The notes beneath the pieces were generated by a model, which ran no database searches, was not told the DNA's origin, and was given only the letters and a program-made list of their open reading frames with translations. Shown one piece after another: positions 10,371 to 21,086 of a stretch of 64,000 bases of DNA (positions are counted from its first letter, which is position 1; each line of letters opens with the position of its first letter). The position numbers were made by a program, and so were the translations under genes. This stretch comes from Cydia pomonella (taxonomy: Eukaryota > Arthropoda > Insecta > Lepidoptera > Tortricidae). The stretch covers positions 4,323,986 through 4,387,985 of the forward strand of contig NC_084730.1 of the NCBI RefSeq assembly GCF_033807575.1, read 5' to 3'.

Positions 10371-10799
10371 AGCTATTTATTTTTAAGTTATATGCATGAA
10401 AGTGTTTTTGCGTATGCTATAGATTTATATGTACGAATGAAGTACAATAACATACAAAAAAATACAATTTACATGGTTTATTTCGTAACACAAATAGATC
10501 AATTAACTTAACACTAATCACAGCTTCTTAAATACGCTTAATTACGTACAATTTTGTAATTCACTCGTACAATGCTTAAGTGCACGACCTTAATCTGTAC
10601 CTATATTGAGCTGAGCAAAGCGGGTCAACGGTGAAGGATTTATGCGATGTTCGGCACTTTGTCAACGTACGGTTCGGAGATTTATTTCACGTTTAATGTT
10701 AAATAAGGCTAATTTATATAGTTTATAGGGCCTGTAAGATAAGGAATTGTTGAAACGAATGAACGATCTTTAATTACCTAAACGATTTTGCCAAGGCAA

Positions 10800-10910
10800 C
10801 ATATTTATTTAAACTTTATTGCACAAAAGAAAACTTACCGTACAAACGGCGGACTTAATGCGAAAAAGCATTCTCTACCAGTAAACCTTAAGGTAAAGCA
10901 GATATAGAAA
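10800..10910 (-). mobile_element. LINE 3' end (GGCATTAAGTCCGCC family)
   Basis: The minus strand runs CTGGTAGAGAATGC, GCATTAAGTCCGCCGTTTG, TTTTCTTTTGTGCAATAAAG, the same 3' UTR as at 44050-44152 (minus) and the tiny insertion at 54755-54825 (plus). Only the last 110 bases or so survive. Confidence 0.7.
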
Positions 10911-10948
10911 TTTAAAATTTAATTGTCAGCCTCATGCATAATAAGACA

Positions 10949-11127
10949 GACGGCCGGATTTGAACTTTAATATACGTCAAATATTAGGTCTAGATACGAT
11001 ATGGATCGGATAAGTCAGTGTCAAAAGTGACGTTTTTGTTTGAAGAAACTTTTGACACTTACATATACGATGCACATCGTATCTAGACCTAATATTTGAC
11101 GTATCTTAAAGTTCGAATCAGGCCGTC
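10949..11127. mobile_element. Palindromic MITE with about 55-bp terminal inverted repeats
   Basis: Begins GACGGCCGGATTTGAACTTT and ends with the inverse, through ATACGTCAAATATTAGGTC and TAGATACGAT on each arm, with only a few mismatches. The 70-bp centre is itself partly palindromic (GTCAAAAGTGAC, CTTTTGACAC). No coding capacity. The ends resemble those of the elements at 7255 and 31007. Confidence 0.85.
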
Positions 11128-11180
11128 AGGCATATAAAAGTATAGATATAAGTTAGGATTTTTTAAGTTTTAATATCGGT

Positions 11181-11310
11181 CCAGCAGCGGTATCATGGTC
11201 GTGTTTTTGTCACTTGTCATATTATGCGTAGCTTTCGCACTTACACATTTGTTAGAACATGACAAGTATGGTGACAAATGATAGACAGCCGTCCATCTTA
11301 GCCCTGCTGG
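11181..11310. mobile_element. Small MITE, CCAGCAG termini
   Basis: Starts CCAGCAGCGGTATCATGG and ends with the inverse CCATCTTAGCCCTGCTGG. The interior (TTTCGCACTTACACATTTGT, GACAAGTATGGTGACAAAT) is shared with 16990-17133. Confidence 0.75.
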
Positions 11311-11319
11311 ATTGGTATT

Positions 11320-12090
11320 ACGATTTTACAATTTATTACAGTTTTGATAATGTGCGAGCGAATCTGCGTGCAGCGGTCAGCATGAGCGATCGTTAAGGTT
11401 GATGTGTAGTTTACAAAAACGCATTAAAATAATTGCTTGTCATCACATTTATTTCTGCTACATTTTTACAATGCAATTAAATTATAATTTAATTTGTGTC
11501 TCATAGTTTTTTTATAATATAAGTAGTCTTACCTACCCGAACATGATAAAAAAAATTGTTTTTTTTTTTCGAGCAGTAATGTATTTCGTACGTCATGGTC
11601 ATTTGTGACAGTTGTGACGTCGTGTCATTAAATGCGACGTTATGAGTTAAAACAAAGTGATACATTGCTTGCTGTTATATTTATACCTATAGATAAATAA
11701 AAGCCAACTGCTTTTTATAAAACCTATGAAAGTGTGTTCATAAAACATTACACTAAGTGCCAATTACGCAATCATATAAAAAAACAAAAATACACACTGT
11801 AAAGCTAAGATCTTTATCTTATTTAGAAAATCCCAATGTTTTCTAGAAACAAAGAAAACCTTCTCATAAAGTGTCAGTCTCGAAAAAGCTTAGCCGAGAG
11901 CACTTGTGTACCAATAGCCACTCTAGCTAGAGAGCGCTCGACACTATATCGTACACTTTGCTTCAGAAATATGTTTTACACATGTTTTGCCAACGTTAAA
12001 ACGTTAGCCAAGTTGAGAGGTTATATTTTTTTATATTTTCTCGATTGACTACAGTAAAGAGTTCTTCAAAAACGCAGTTATTAAAGGAGT
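11320..12090. other. AT-rich stretch, nothing identified
   Basis: No convincing frame; the 70-codon open stretch at 11836-12048 has no recognisable motif. Homopolymer A/T runs only. Confidence 0.35.
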
Positions 12091-12190
12091 CAGCAACGCG
12101 CATGTAACTCATCTGGAGTTACTGAGCTACGGAGACTGCTTACCATCAGGTGGGCTTGATGCTTATTGCCACCGACGTAGTATAAAAAAA
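12091..12190 (+). mobile_element. Repeat B, 3' fragment
   Basis: CAGCAACGCGCATGTAACTC through TTGCCACCGACGTAGTATAA plus a short A run, the 3' third of Repeat B with one small internal deletion. It abuts the Repeat R copy directly. Confidence 0.85.
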
Positions 12191-12383
12191 CCGGCCAAGT
12201 GCGAATTGGACACGCGCACGTTTTTAGTATTTGTTGTTACAGCGGCAACAGAAGTACATCATTTATAAAAAAATATAACTGTCTGGATGTCACGATTCAT
12301 GAGATACAGCCTAATGACAGACAGACAGACGGACAATGGAGTTTTAGTAATAGGTACCCTTTGGGTACGGAAGCCTAAAAATA
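12191..12383 (+). repeat. Repeat R copy, internally deleted
   Basis: Starts CCGGCCAAGTGCGAATTGG, jumps to TTTTTAGTATTTGTTGTTAC, and ends GACAGACGGACAATGGAG...GGGTACGGAAGCCTAAAAA. Head and 3' hairpin region match the copies at 31776 (minus) and 40049 (plus). Confidence 0.8.
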
Positions 12384-12796
12384 TGCATTAATATGGTGTC
12401 TTTTCAAAGATCAGGTCAGCATTTTTAAGATGGAATAATTAAATAAAAAAACTTGACACGATGTTTTTTGTGTTTTATCCTATTGAATACAGGAAAATTG
12501 TGTAGATTTTGAAAGTTCCATATAAAAGTAAATCTATCTTTGAATTTGTTTGCGAATTGAAAGTCGATGGAAAATATTTAAATTGTAACAATAAGCAATT
12601 AATTATTAATTTCAGAGTTTCATCAAAGACAAATTTGACTTCTTAATTGCTTATAATAAAACTTTCGGATTTTGAAAGTAATTATTATTCCGGAACAGGT
12701 ACCTAATTTACAAATTTGCTCAGTCAAATTTAATGGTAGTTCAAGATATGCGCTTTAGCGAATTCTTATTTAGATACTCTACGAGCTCTGGGGGGC

Positions 12797-13215
12797 TAAC
12801 CAAGATGAATGTCATCTCTCTCATCATCTCAGCCGAAAGACGTCCACTGCTGGACAGAGGCCTCCTCCAAGGATCTCCACAACGGACGGTCATTCGCTGC
12901 CCGCAACCAACGGTTTCCCGCGACTTTAACCAGATCGTCGGTCCATCTAGTCTAGGGCCTTTCCACGCTGCGTCTTCCAGTCGCCACTCAAGAACCTTTC
13001 TGCCCCATCGATTCTGCGAGCAATGTGGCCCGCCCACTGCCACTTAAGTCTGGCAATTCTCTGAGGCTATATCGACAACTTTGGTTCTACTGCGGATCTC
13101 CTCATTTCTGATTCGATCACACAGAAAACTCCGAGCATAGCTCGCTCCATTGTGTGACCTTGAGCCTTCTTATGAAGCCTATTGTGAGCGACCACGTTTT
13201 TGTACCCTACGTCAT
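12797..13215 (-). pseudogene. LINE ORF2 C-terminal remnant
   Basis: In one minus-strand frame 12843-12956 reads RWTDDLVKVAGNRWLRAA, then NDRPLWRSLEEASVQQWTSFG and a stop. Another frame upstream reads GRKVLEWR, and a third LKWQWAGHIARR. In order this is the conserved tail of an RTE-like or related LINE (LKWQWAGH, GRKVLEW, GRP.RWTDD, W...A.DR..W). At least two frameshifts separate the blocks. Confidence 0.8.
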
Positions 13216-13537
13216 CACTGGCAACACACATCTCTCTATTGTCTCTCTATTACCCTTCCTTATTAGTGCGATAGAGACAGCGTTTCATTTCGTTTTTCTG
13301 CAAATGATTGTGATCTTGGCATGGCCACGTAATGTGTATGTTTACGTCTAGTTAAACCAATTTCTGAGGTTGTCCCATTAGTACTAAATTTGTGTTTTAG
13401 ATAAGAAATCAATAATGTTTAACAATACTACATTCACTTAATTTTACAAAGAAATATTTTACAATAACAACATTTAAATACTTACAAGAAATACCAATTG
13501 TACGAATAGAAAAAAATATATAATTTTCAAATTATTT

Positions 13538-13625
13538 CCGGTGGAGTCTGTTCGGGAAGAGAAGAGTCATGGAATGTATTGGCCTCAATATATCCCACGA
13601 CTCTTCTCTTTCCGCATAGACTATA
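13538..13625. mobile_element. Short palindromic MITE
   Basis: GGAAGAGAAGAGTCATGG and its inverse CCCACGACTCTTCTCTTTCC sit about 30 bases apart, with weaker pairing outward (GAGTCTGTTC / CATAGACT). It is a miniature foldback. Confidence 0.6.
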
Positions 13626-13867
13626 GAAATATAGAAAATATTACTAGAGCAAGCAACGCTCTGCCTATGTATTGTCAATTTTGCTCTGAGTCTAATTACT
13701 GAACCCTTTGATCTACATCGGAGTAAGTGTACGGTAAATTGAGCAATAGTACTACAATATTATTCAATTTAACTTAGACCACTTATTTATGTACGAAAGC
13801 TGAAATATCATATTATTTAACGTAAAATATTGTCAATTTTTATTCTTGTTTACAGAAACTATCCTTC

Positions 13868-14114
13868 TATAGTCTGTATCTTTAGGTATTTAAAAAAAGG
13901 TAAACAAAATCTACCCTCAAATGGCTCCTTAAGGCAGCTGAGGGTAGATGAAAACATTACATGATCAAATAATGTAGGTTTAAAGTCAGGTCGTTCAGTG
14001 ACAGATCCAGGCGGTTTGGTATTTGGTTGGTTAACCAATAAATATTAAAACTACCCGAAAATGTACAAATTGTTTGTTTACCTTTTTTTTAAATACCTAA
14101 AGATACAGACTATA
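13868..14114. mobile_element. Foldback element with 41-bp perfect-looking arms
   Basis: TATAGTCTGTATCTTTAGGT at the left is mirrored at 14074-14114, through TTTTTAAATACC and GGTAAACAAA. The interior has a second hairpin (CTACCCTCAAATGG...GAGGGTAG, 13911-13949). The spacer is non-coding. Confidence 0.8.
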
Positions 14115-14161
14115 AATAGGGTATGGATATCTTCCTTTTGAATTCAATCCATCTACACTCT

Positions 14162-14416
14162 ACAGGGTGTTTTGTTATGTCTGACCATTATTATGTGGAT
14201 CATACTGAACAAATTTTACTATTAGCTCAACCCCGAAATCACGACAAAAAATCTTCTATTCCACAAAAATCTACTACTCCTACTATGATCCACCGAAATG
14301 TATAAGACCGTAGAATTATTTTTTTCGCGATTTCGGGTTTGACCCCATTAAAAGTTGTTCAGTATGACCTACATTGTCTCCCCTCAAAGTATGGTCAGAT
14401 ATAACAAAATATCCTA
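14162..14416. mobile_element. Foldback MITE, about 90-bp arms
   Basis: TTTTGTTATGTCTGACCAT, GATCATACTGAACAA and CAACCCCGAAATC occur left to right, and their inverses GATTTCGGGTTTG, TTGTTCAGTATGACC and ATGGTCAGATATAACAAAA occur on the right arm. It accounts for the 60-codon open frame at 14123-14305. Confidence 0.8.
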
Positions 14417-14419
14417 TCT

Positions 14420-15509
14420 AATGACTTGAACCAGAACCCAAAGCAGAAAAGTCGTCGAAATTGAATGACAGATAGATGTTGATTGTTTTACAAAGAGTTT
14501 ATAATCGATTTATTTTCTTGTTTTAGAGTGTGTAATTTATTAATTAGAATTTTGGAATTATTAATCATTTATTTTTTTATTATCAAAGTGTATAATTTAT
14601 TATCTTGATTTTGTTACATAATAAAATAAAAAATTCTAGCACTTTACGAACTGGTTACATAAATAAATTAAATGAATATTATACGGTATACTTTTGAATC
14701 CTTGTTAATATGCAAAATACTAACATATGTTCCTAAAGTAAATAAAGCTGGCTTAAATGTTAATTTGATTCGCTTTAACATCTTAAACCTATCCAATCAT
14801 GACCCATTGCCCATAAAACCGTCTATAAAACTAACGTCTCTCGATACTTTGTCTTTAACTGATCATTAAAAGTGTTATTACATTAAAAAGTCTAATATTC
14901 TTCGTACAAACTTGCACTTACTTAATCCATTTTTAAATTCATATAAAGCTATCAGCCTTAAGTGTTGACACTTGGTGCGGTTTTCAGACCCAGCGGCGTC
15001 ATTCTTAACTCGTATGTCCCGGACAGAGTAAACGCGGAGTTTTCGCTTATCTTTATACGACGATACACGGGTATTGCAAGGGCGTTAAGGCTTATCAATA
15101 TGTACAGGTATACGGGATATAGGTGAATGATGATGAGCTCAGATGATAAGTACATGGAGGCGATGGATGAAACTTTTATGCATGTCGTTTGGAGATTAGG
15201 GCTGTTTTTGTAAAGAAAAAGGGATAAGGTTTTTGCATATCAAAGGGAATTTACGAAAACAAAAATTGTTTTATAATTTAGTAAAGAAGGAAACTGCAAA
15301 TAATATAACATATGTATATTATTTCCTTTATTTATCTTTTTCTCTCAGATTAGGCTTTTTACAATATGTATATAAAAGTATTCTGACTTATGTTATTTAT
15401 TGTTATAAGTCAGAATAAAGCGTGTATCCTTAGTAGGACCGCATAATAACATGTTAGTTATTTTAGGCTTTACTAAACACACATTCGTAGGTCTTACAAA
15501 TAAATCAAT
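14420..15509. other. Stretch with no clear feature
   Basis: AT-rich. A weakly GC-rich block at 14970-15130 is open on both strands without recognisable motifs. No repeat pairing was noticed. Confidence 0.35.
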
Positions 15510-15758
15510 AAATATTATACGACAATAATTACACAAATTGACTAAGTCCCACAGTAAGCTCAATAAGGCTTGTGTTGTGGGTACTTAGATAACGATATAT
15601 AATATATAATTATTTATAAATAATTAAATATATAGAACACACCCATGACTCCAGAACAAATATACGTGCTCATCACAGAAATAAATGGCCTTACCAGGAT
15701 TTGAACCCGGGACCATCGGCTTCATAGGCCACTACCCACTAGGCCAAACAGGTCGTCA
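15510..15758 (-). mobile_element. SINE-A copy
   Basis: Minus strand: GACCTGTTTGGCCTAGTGGG (A box), then GGTTCAAATCC (B box), the SINE-A body and the TATAATATTTATT tail. A short deletion lies in the tRNA part (GCCTATGAAG). Diverged, hence older than most copies. Confidence 0.85.
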
Positions 15759-15759
15759 A

Positions 15760-16490
15760 TAAAATTGGTCACTTATGTTTGTAACACATAAAATTAAACA
15801 GAAAACAAATTATAACTACTTTGTTTTAACTCAAAACGTCACAATTAATGACGTAACGTCACAATTGTCACAAGTACCAATGATGTACGAAACACATTAC
15901 CTACTGCTCGAAAAAAAAATGGTCTGGTAGGTAAAACCAAAATTAAAATCTTTCACTGAAAACAATTTTTACGTAGAAATTACTTACAATGTCCAAATAT
16001 ATCTAAGTAACATTTTTTTGCGTGGGCTTTGAGATCAAAGCTCATGGAAATCCTCAAAGTAACTTTTCGAAAACGCAAACTTTACGGCAAACTGTCAACC
16101 ATTACATTTTTGACAGGCGTTACGGTAATAACTTTGGAATTCTACACTTTCATCTCATCTCCGATGTGTTGTACAAAATAGTACTTTCACAAGTGTCTTT
16201 AAGTTAAATTTCTAACACTTAACGTGGCAATCATGTCTGAACAATTTTCGCAACATGTAGGTTAGCTTTTTCCATTAAAGCAAGAGGCACTTTTCAAAGT
16301 CGTTTATTCAAGTAATTTTGAAGACAAAGTTTAAACGTGCGAGGAAGAAAGCGTAAAGTAGATAATTAATGCCTTTATACTTAAGATCAACATTTTTTTA
16401 CTTCAAAGCCATTTGTAAACATTCATTAAGATCTATCTGTTAAATCAACCGTTCTTTTGATAAAAAGGGAACTTAAGTTTTTTTTTCTAT
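15760..16490. other. AT-rich stretch, nothing identified
   Basis: No coding frame or repeat boundary is supported. A 61-codon frame at 16022-16207 has no motif. Confidence 0.35.
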
Positions 16491-16695
16491 GTAACAGGCA
16501 GCAAACGAGCAGACAAGCCGCCTGATGGGAAGCAGTCATCGCCGCCCATGGACATAAGCAACATCGGAGGAGCCACTTATGCGTTGCCAATCTTTGAGAA
16601 CCCTAAAAACCTGCTTCTTGAAGAACCCCATGTCATAGCGCAAGGGAAACACCTCAGAAGGTAGCTCATTCCACACCTTTCACGTTGAAACCATA
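16491..16695 (-). mobile_element. Dispersed repeat sharing a core with Repeat B
   Basis: As written on the plus strand, GCAAACGAGCAGACAAGCC, CGCCTGATGGGAAGCAGTC, AGCAACATCGGAGGAG and TATGCGTTGCC follow the same order as the first 100 bases of minus-strand Repeat B copies. Beyond the core the two diverge (CTTTGAGAACCCTAAAAACC here). This looks like a distinct family with a common core domain. Confidence 0.7.
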
Positions 16696-16704
16696 GATAA
16701 AATT

Positions 16705-16966
16705 CTTAACCATATTTTCAATAACATTATACATAATGTATATATACAGAGGATTACTATAACTCGCTTAAATCTAAAATAGGCCCTTGATACATACCAA
16801 GATTGTTGGCGGCATTTCCTCGTTGTATCGCAATACTGATACGTTGTGCGAGGAAGCCGCCAGCTCTTTGGTTATCAGTTACGTCAACCAGACGCTTCGC
16901 GACCATATTTCTATATTTTTTCTGGCTAATTTGAGTGCTTCACTGATGGCCAACGGCCTCTCCCCT
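16705..16966 (-). pseudogene. LINE-Q ORF2 C-terminus and 3' UTR
   Basis: On the minus strand: GGGGAGAGGCCGTTGGCC, then the codons around ...LAxSSHNVSVLRYNEEMPP..., and a 3' UTR (AAGGGCCTATTTTAGAT, GAGTTATAGTAATCC) as in the copy at 40343-40590. The frame is disrupted relative to that copy. Confidence 0.75.
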
Positions 16967-16989
16967 TGATTTCCGATTTATTACTTTTT

Positions 16990-17133
16990 CTAGCCAGCGG
17001 TAGAATCTTGGTTCTATTTTTATCACTTGTCACTATGCCCGTCACTTTCGCACTTACAAACTTGTTAGAACGTGACAGGTATGGTGACAAATAATAAAGA
17101 GCTGACCATCATAGCCCTACTGTTATGGAAGGA
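16990..17133. mobile_element. Small MITE, second copy of the 11181 family
   Basis: AGCCAGCGGTAGAATCTTGG at the left, GACCATCATAGCCCTACTG at the right, with interior TTTCGCACTTACAAACTTGT and GACAGGTATGGTGACAAAT as at 11181-11310. Confidence 0.7.
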
Positions 17134-17139
17134 CATTGG

Positions 17140-17698
17140 TCGCCCCCGTCCCATAATATTTTGTCGATAAAAGTACAAGTAAAACGGGTGTTCATGTGTG
17201 TCTACCGTGTTTGGGCGGACGTTGTGTATTTAAGATGTGTACATCAATAAAATTGCAGACTCATTACTTACTAAGCTAAGGAGTTTCGTTAGTAAATTTC
17301 ACTGACACATTTAGTGTCAATGTTGTCAATCATTTTAAAATGCTAATTAGTAGTTAGTTAACATATTAATTTAGGAGACTTTTGAAAGCTAATCAATTTG
17401 GTACCATTTACCGAAAGAAAACAAGCGGAATAACAGTTCAGAAAACATACTAATTCGGTAAAATAATCTTAAATCTAGATTTAGCATCTCCGCGACATCC
17501 GTGGAACAAAATGTTACTTTAAGGAGTTTGGCCCAAATTGTGAAGCGGAAGATAAAACTTGGGAACACATGTGACAGTTCAAGAACAACTTGTACGCCAT
17601 TACCGTTCATCGTTTAGTATGAAAGTTATAAAGAGTTTAATCGCTAGTATCGGACCAAGATAACTCAACAATAAGTTTTTGGCATAAATTTCATTTTT
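17140..17698. other. Stretch with no clear feature
   Basis: A 73-codon minus frame (17389-17610) has no recognisable motif. The sequence is otherwise AT-rich and non-repetitive. Confidence 0.35.
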
Positions 17699-17985
17699 GG
17701 TACAAGCTTTTATCGCTGTCTGTACTTTTTTTCAACTAATATTCATCGAGACAATTCTAAAAACCCCAAACAAAATTAGGTTGCGTTGTTTTATCACAGA
17801 GTTCCTATGGCTACATCCTGTCTCCATCATCAGATTAGCTTGATGGTACCATAATATTGCATTGTCATCCGACTTACATACGTATGCAAATTTTCAGCTT
17901 CATCGGAAACCGGGAAGTGGGTCAAATTTAACTTGCAAGATTTGTCCCATACATACTAACAGGGCAAGTTAAATAAAAGCTTGTA
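17699..17985 (-). mobile_element. MITE, GTACAAGCTTTTAT family, full length
   Basis: Both termini are present: GGTACAAGCTTTTATCGCTG on the left and AAATAAAAGCTTGTA on the right. It is the reverse complement of the copies at 8170, 21815 and 40706. About 287 bp and non-coding, so it would have relied on an enzyme supplied elsewhere. Confidence 0.8.
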
Positions 17986-18188
17986 AAAACAGTACATTTC
18001 TCAGCGAATCCAATATAATGATACGTTCAGAGTGCTGATGGAGTTGCCCTGATTCTGCAGCGCGTCAGGGATGTTCGCGACAAATTTATTCTGCAAGTAG
18101 GGCTCAAGGGCTCTTTTACCATAAAGTCAGTATACATATATTGTAATATCATATAGTGACATGAAAAATACATAGCAACATTAATCAA

Positions 18189-18247
18189 TACAACAGCCAA
18201 TACCTGGGTAGCCGTATTATAGGCCTACCCAGGTATTAGCTGTTGTA
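18189..18247. repeat. Hairpin, 23-nt arms with 13-nt loop
   Basis: TACAACAGCCAATACCTGGG (18189 on) pairs with 18225-18247 with one mismatch, which becomes a G-U wobble if the minus strand is transcribed. No matching copy was noticed in the window. Confidence 0.65.
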
Positions 18248-18594
18248 CGTTAAATCTATAGTCCTGTATAATTCAGGATTATAAATTTAACCCCTCTCGT
18301 TTGTTCTATAAATAATAATGATTAAGAGGAATCACCAAATTTTGACTACTTATAATATTTATAACCAACAGGTCTTCATCCCATTATTTAGTAAGGGCAT
18401 TTTAATTTACATTTATAGTTATATAAATAATCAAGATACAATAATAAATAAATAAAAATAAAAACCGTTTCATTGAGACAACGTTACTAGTATGAACTTA
18501 AAGCTATGTTAATTACTAAAGGAAAAAAAAAGGAATCAAAAAAGAAAATAAAAACTAATGACTAAAAACGAAGAGCTAGAGTATTTACGAAATT

Positions 18595-18855
18595 GACGAC
18601 CGGTCTGGCCTAGTGGGTAGTGACCCTGCCTATGAAGCCGATGGTCCCGGGTTCAAATCCTGGTAAGGGCATTTATCCGTGTGATGAGCATGGATATTTG
18701 TTCCTGAGTCATGGGTGTTTTCTATGTATTTAAGTATTAATAAATATTTATATATCATATATATCGTTGTCTAATTACCCTCAACACAAGCCTTATTGAG
18801 CTAACTGTGGGACTTAGTCAATTTGTGTAATAATGTCCTATAATATTTATTTATT
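18595..18855 (+). mobile_element. SINE-A, full-length reference copy
   Basis: GACGACCGGTCTGGCCTAGT (A box TGGCCTAGTGG), then GGTTCAAATCC (B box) about 35 bases on, a body of about 170 bases including TTGTTCCTGAGTCATGG and GTGGGACTTAGTCAATTTG, and a TATTTATTTATTATTTATT tail. A and B boxes at tRNA spacing mark an RNA polymerase III-transcribed, tRNA-derived SINE. Confidence 0.92.
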
Positions 18856-19065
18856 ATTTATTTTTATTAGGAAATGTGTAGCCATTATGAGACGAGGAGC
18901 GCTAGTTGCCATACTCTACTATATAGTAAGGTTCATATGGTTTAGCAAGATACATAATCGATTATTTATAATATGTAGATAATGTTTGGTGAACATAGCT
19001 TAGTTTTGAGGCCTTATATTATTTGGCCTTCGCTTGATTAGCAACCAGAAACACCAGAAACACGT

Positions 19066-19426
19066 GGACCCGGGTACGTCCTTAAACTACGTCCAAAAGA
19101 GAGGTATGGGCATTGTGAATGTCATCTCGCTTTGTGTGGTAGGGCACAGCCAGTGGATGTCATTCCAGATCTAGAGCAGAGCCCAACTGGGGAAGTACCT
19201 CCACCTTACAGAAAACAGCAGCCAAATAACACTAGATCCTACTCATAGTGTTGTGTTCCTGCGGGTGAGTAAGGTTGCCAGAGCTCAACGAGGGGGGGCG
19301 GGTTTAGGGTCGGCAACGCGCATGTAACTCCTCTGGAGTTGCAGGCGTACATAGGCTACGGAGACTGCTTACCATCAGGCGGGCCGTATGCTTGTTTGCC
19401 ACCGACGTAGTATATAAAAAAAAAAA
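19066..19426 (+). mobile_element. Repeat B, full-length copy
   Basis: Starts GGACCCGGGTACGTCC and ends GCCACCGACGTAGTATATAA followed by a run of A. The A-rich 3' end suggests a retroposed element, but no A/B boxes and no coding frame were seen. Other copies: 27093, 46371, 48530, 49592 and 52000; fragments at 12091, 24076, 31422, 54462 and 61215. Confidence 0.88.
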
Positions 19427-19445
19427 CACCTGTTTAATTTAAATT

Positions 19446-19575
19446 GATACAACTAGGAAATGCCGCCAGCATCCTTGGTACAATGCCTCAAGGGCCTATT
19501 TTAGATATAAGCTAGTTATAGTATTCATCTGTATATATCCATTATGTATATTGTTATTGTCAATAAATAGATTTA
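19446..19575 (+). mobile_element. LINE-Q 3' UTR fragment
   Basis: GAAATGCCGCCAGCATCCTT, CAATGCCTCAAGGGCC and ATATAAGCTAGTTATAGT match 40475-40590. It lies just 3' of the Repeat B copy and ends in AATAAATAGATTTATA. Confidence 0.75.
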
Positions 19576-19768
19576 TATTTAAATTATTAATATAAAAACT
19601 TCAGATAGTCCTGAAATATTTATTCACATTTCTTGTTTGAACACGCTCGGCAAGTATTATAAATGATCAACGATGTAAGTAGCACGGTTGACTTAGGATC
19701 CCACGTCACTCGGTACTCAGGGTCCAATGTTGTGTTGAGTTAATCCCGGATGAAATAAATAAATAATA

Positions 19769-20020
19769 CTATAGGACATTATTACACAAATTGACTAAAG
19801 TCCCACAGTAAGCTCAATAAGGCTTGTGTTGAGGGTACTTAGACAACGATATATATAATATATAAATATTTATAAATACTTAAATACATAGAAAACACCC
19901 ATGACTCAGGAACAAATATCCATGCTCATCACACGAATAAATGCCCTTACCAGGATTTGAACCCGGGACCATCAGCTTCGTAGGCAGGGTCACTACCCAC
20001 TAGGCCAAAGTGGTCGTCAA
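19769..20020 (-). mobile_element. SINE-A copy
   Basis: Complete from the 3' TATAGGACATTATT end to the A box at the right (CCACTAGGCCAAAGTGGTCG). Close to the 18595 copy. Confidence 0.9.
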
Positions 20021-20089
20021 ATAATGAAATAAGTCGGAGCTTAAGGCACACCTTCAATAACTATATTACCAAATCAGCTCTTAATTTTT

Positions 20090-20256
20090 GACGACTGATC
20101 TGGCCTAGGGGTGCCTGCATATGAAGCGGATGGTCCCGGGTTCGAAACCCGGTAAAGGCATTTATATCGTCGCCTAGTACCCATAGTACAAGCTTTGCTT
20201 AGTTTGGGGCTAAGTTGATTTGTATAAGAATTTCCCTAATATTTATTTATTTATTA
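20090..20256 (+). mobile_element. Short SINE-A-like unit 1 of 3
   Basis: tRNA head (TCTGGCCTAGG, GGTTCGAAACC) joined to a shorter body (ATCGTCGCCTAGTACCC, TTGCTTAGTTTGGGGCTA) and an ATTTATTTATT tail. It is preceded by ACCAAATCAGCTCTTAA, which also precedes units 2 and 3. Confidence 0.8.
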
Positions 20257-20282
20257 CCTACCAAACCAGCTCTTAATATTTA

Positions 20283-20482
20283 ACGACGGGCTTGGCCTAG
20301 TGGGTTGTGACCCTGCCTATGAAGCCGATGGTCCCGGGTTCGAAACCCGGTAAAGGCATTGTCTTCTACGTATATAAGTATGTATTTTACTATACAAGTA
20401 TATCGTCGCCTAGTACCCATACCTTTGCTTAGTTTGGGGCTAGTTCGATCTGTATAAGAAGTCCCCTAATATTTATTTATTA
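20283..20482 (+). mobile_element. Short SINE-A-like unit 2 of 3
   Basis: Same short body as unit 1, with about 30 extra bases (TTCTACGTATATAAGTATG). Its B-box region GGGTTCGAAACCCGG forms an intact T-stem. Preceded by ACCAAACCAGCTCTTAA. Confidence 0.8.
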
Positions 20483-20502
20483 ACAAACCAGGTCTTAGTT
20501 TT

Positions 20503-20580
20503 TGACAACCGGTCTGGCCTACTTGGTAGGGACCCTACCTATGAAGCCGATGGTCCCGGGTTCGAATCCCGGTAAGGAAT
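20503..20580 (+). mobile_element. SINE-A-like unit 3 of 3, head only
   Basis: GACAACCGGTCTGGCCTACT and GGGTTCGAATCCCGG, then unrelated sequence after GGTAAGGAAT. Preceded by ACAAACCAGGTCTTAG. Confidence 0.8.
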
Positions 20581-20584
20581 CTTT

Positions 20585-21086
20585 CGCTTGCTCGGGTATC
20601 AATATTAAGACTAGGAGTTGAACACCATTGCCCTCTTGTACAACAAATAACTATTATTTAAGTGTTGCCCACCAAACTTGACAACCATTTTGATTTGACT
20701 ATGAAATTTTTAAAAGCTACGAGCCAAACAAGAGAATATCAGTCGCTCTCTATCACTCTTACTGGAAATTGCACACGTCCATCCCATTCAATCTTAGTAT
20801 TTTTATGTAACGTCAGTATCTAATACTTAGTATGTTGTTATTTCAAGGTGGGTCCGTCCTCGTGTCATAGTATAATGAGCGAAAACTTGGCCGTGTAAAA
20901 GGTGGGGTAATACTGTAAGCGTGTAAGAAATAACTAGTCTGGAGTTATTTACGAGTTTACAGTCGCAGAGATATTTGACCCCCTCCCCCCTGTAAACACA
21001 TTTCTATGCAAGGGGTTCAGCTATCTCTGAAGCTGACAGTGCATGTTCAAGCTTATAAAATGTTAATAAAGTGCATGATGATTCTC
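20585..21086. other. Stretch with no clear feature
   Basis: A C-run (20980-20990) and ordinary AT-rich sequence. The open frame at 21006-21194 overlaps the foldback below and is not credited. Confidence 0.35.
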
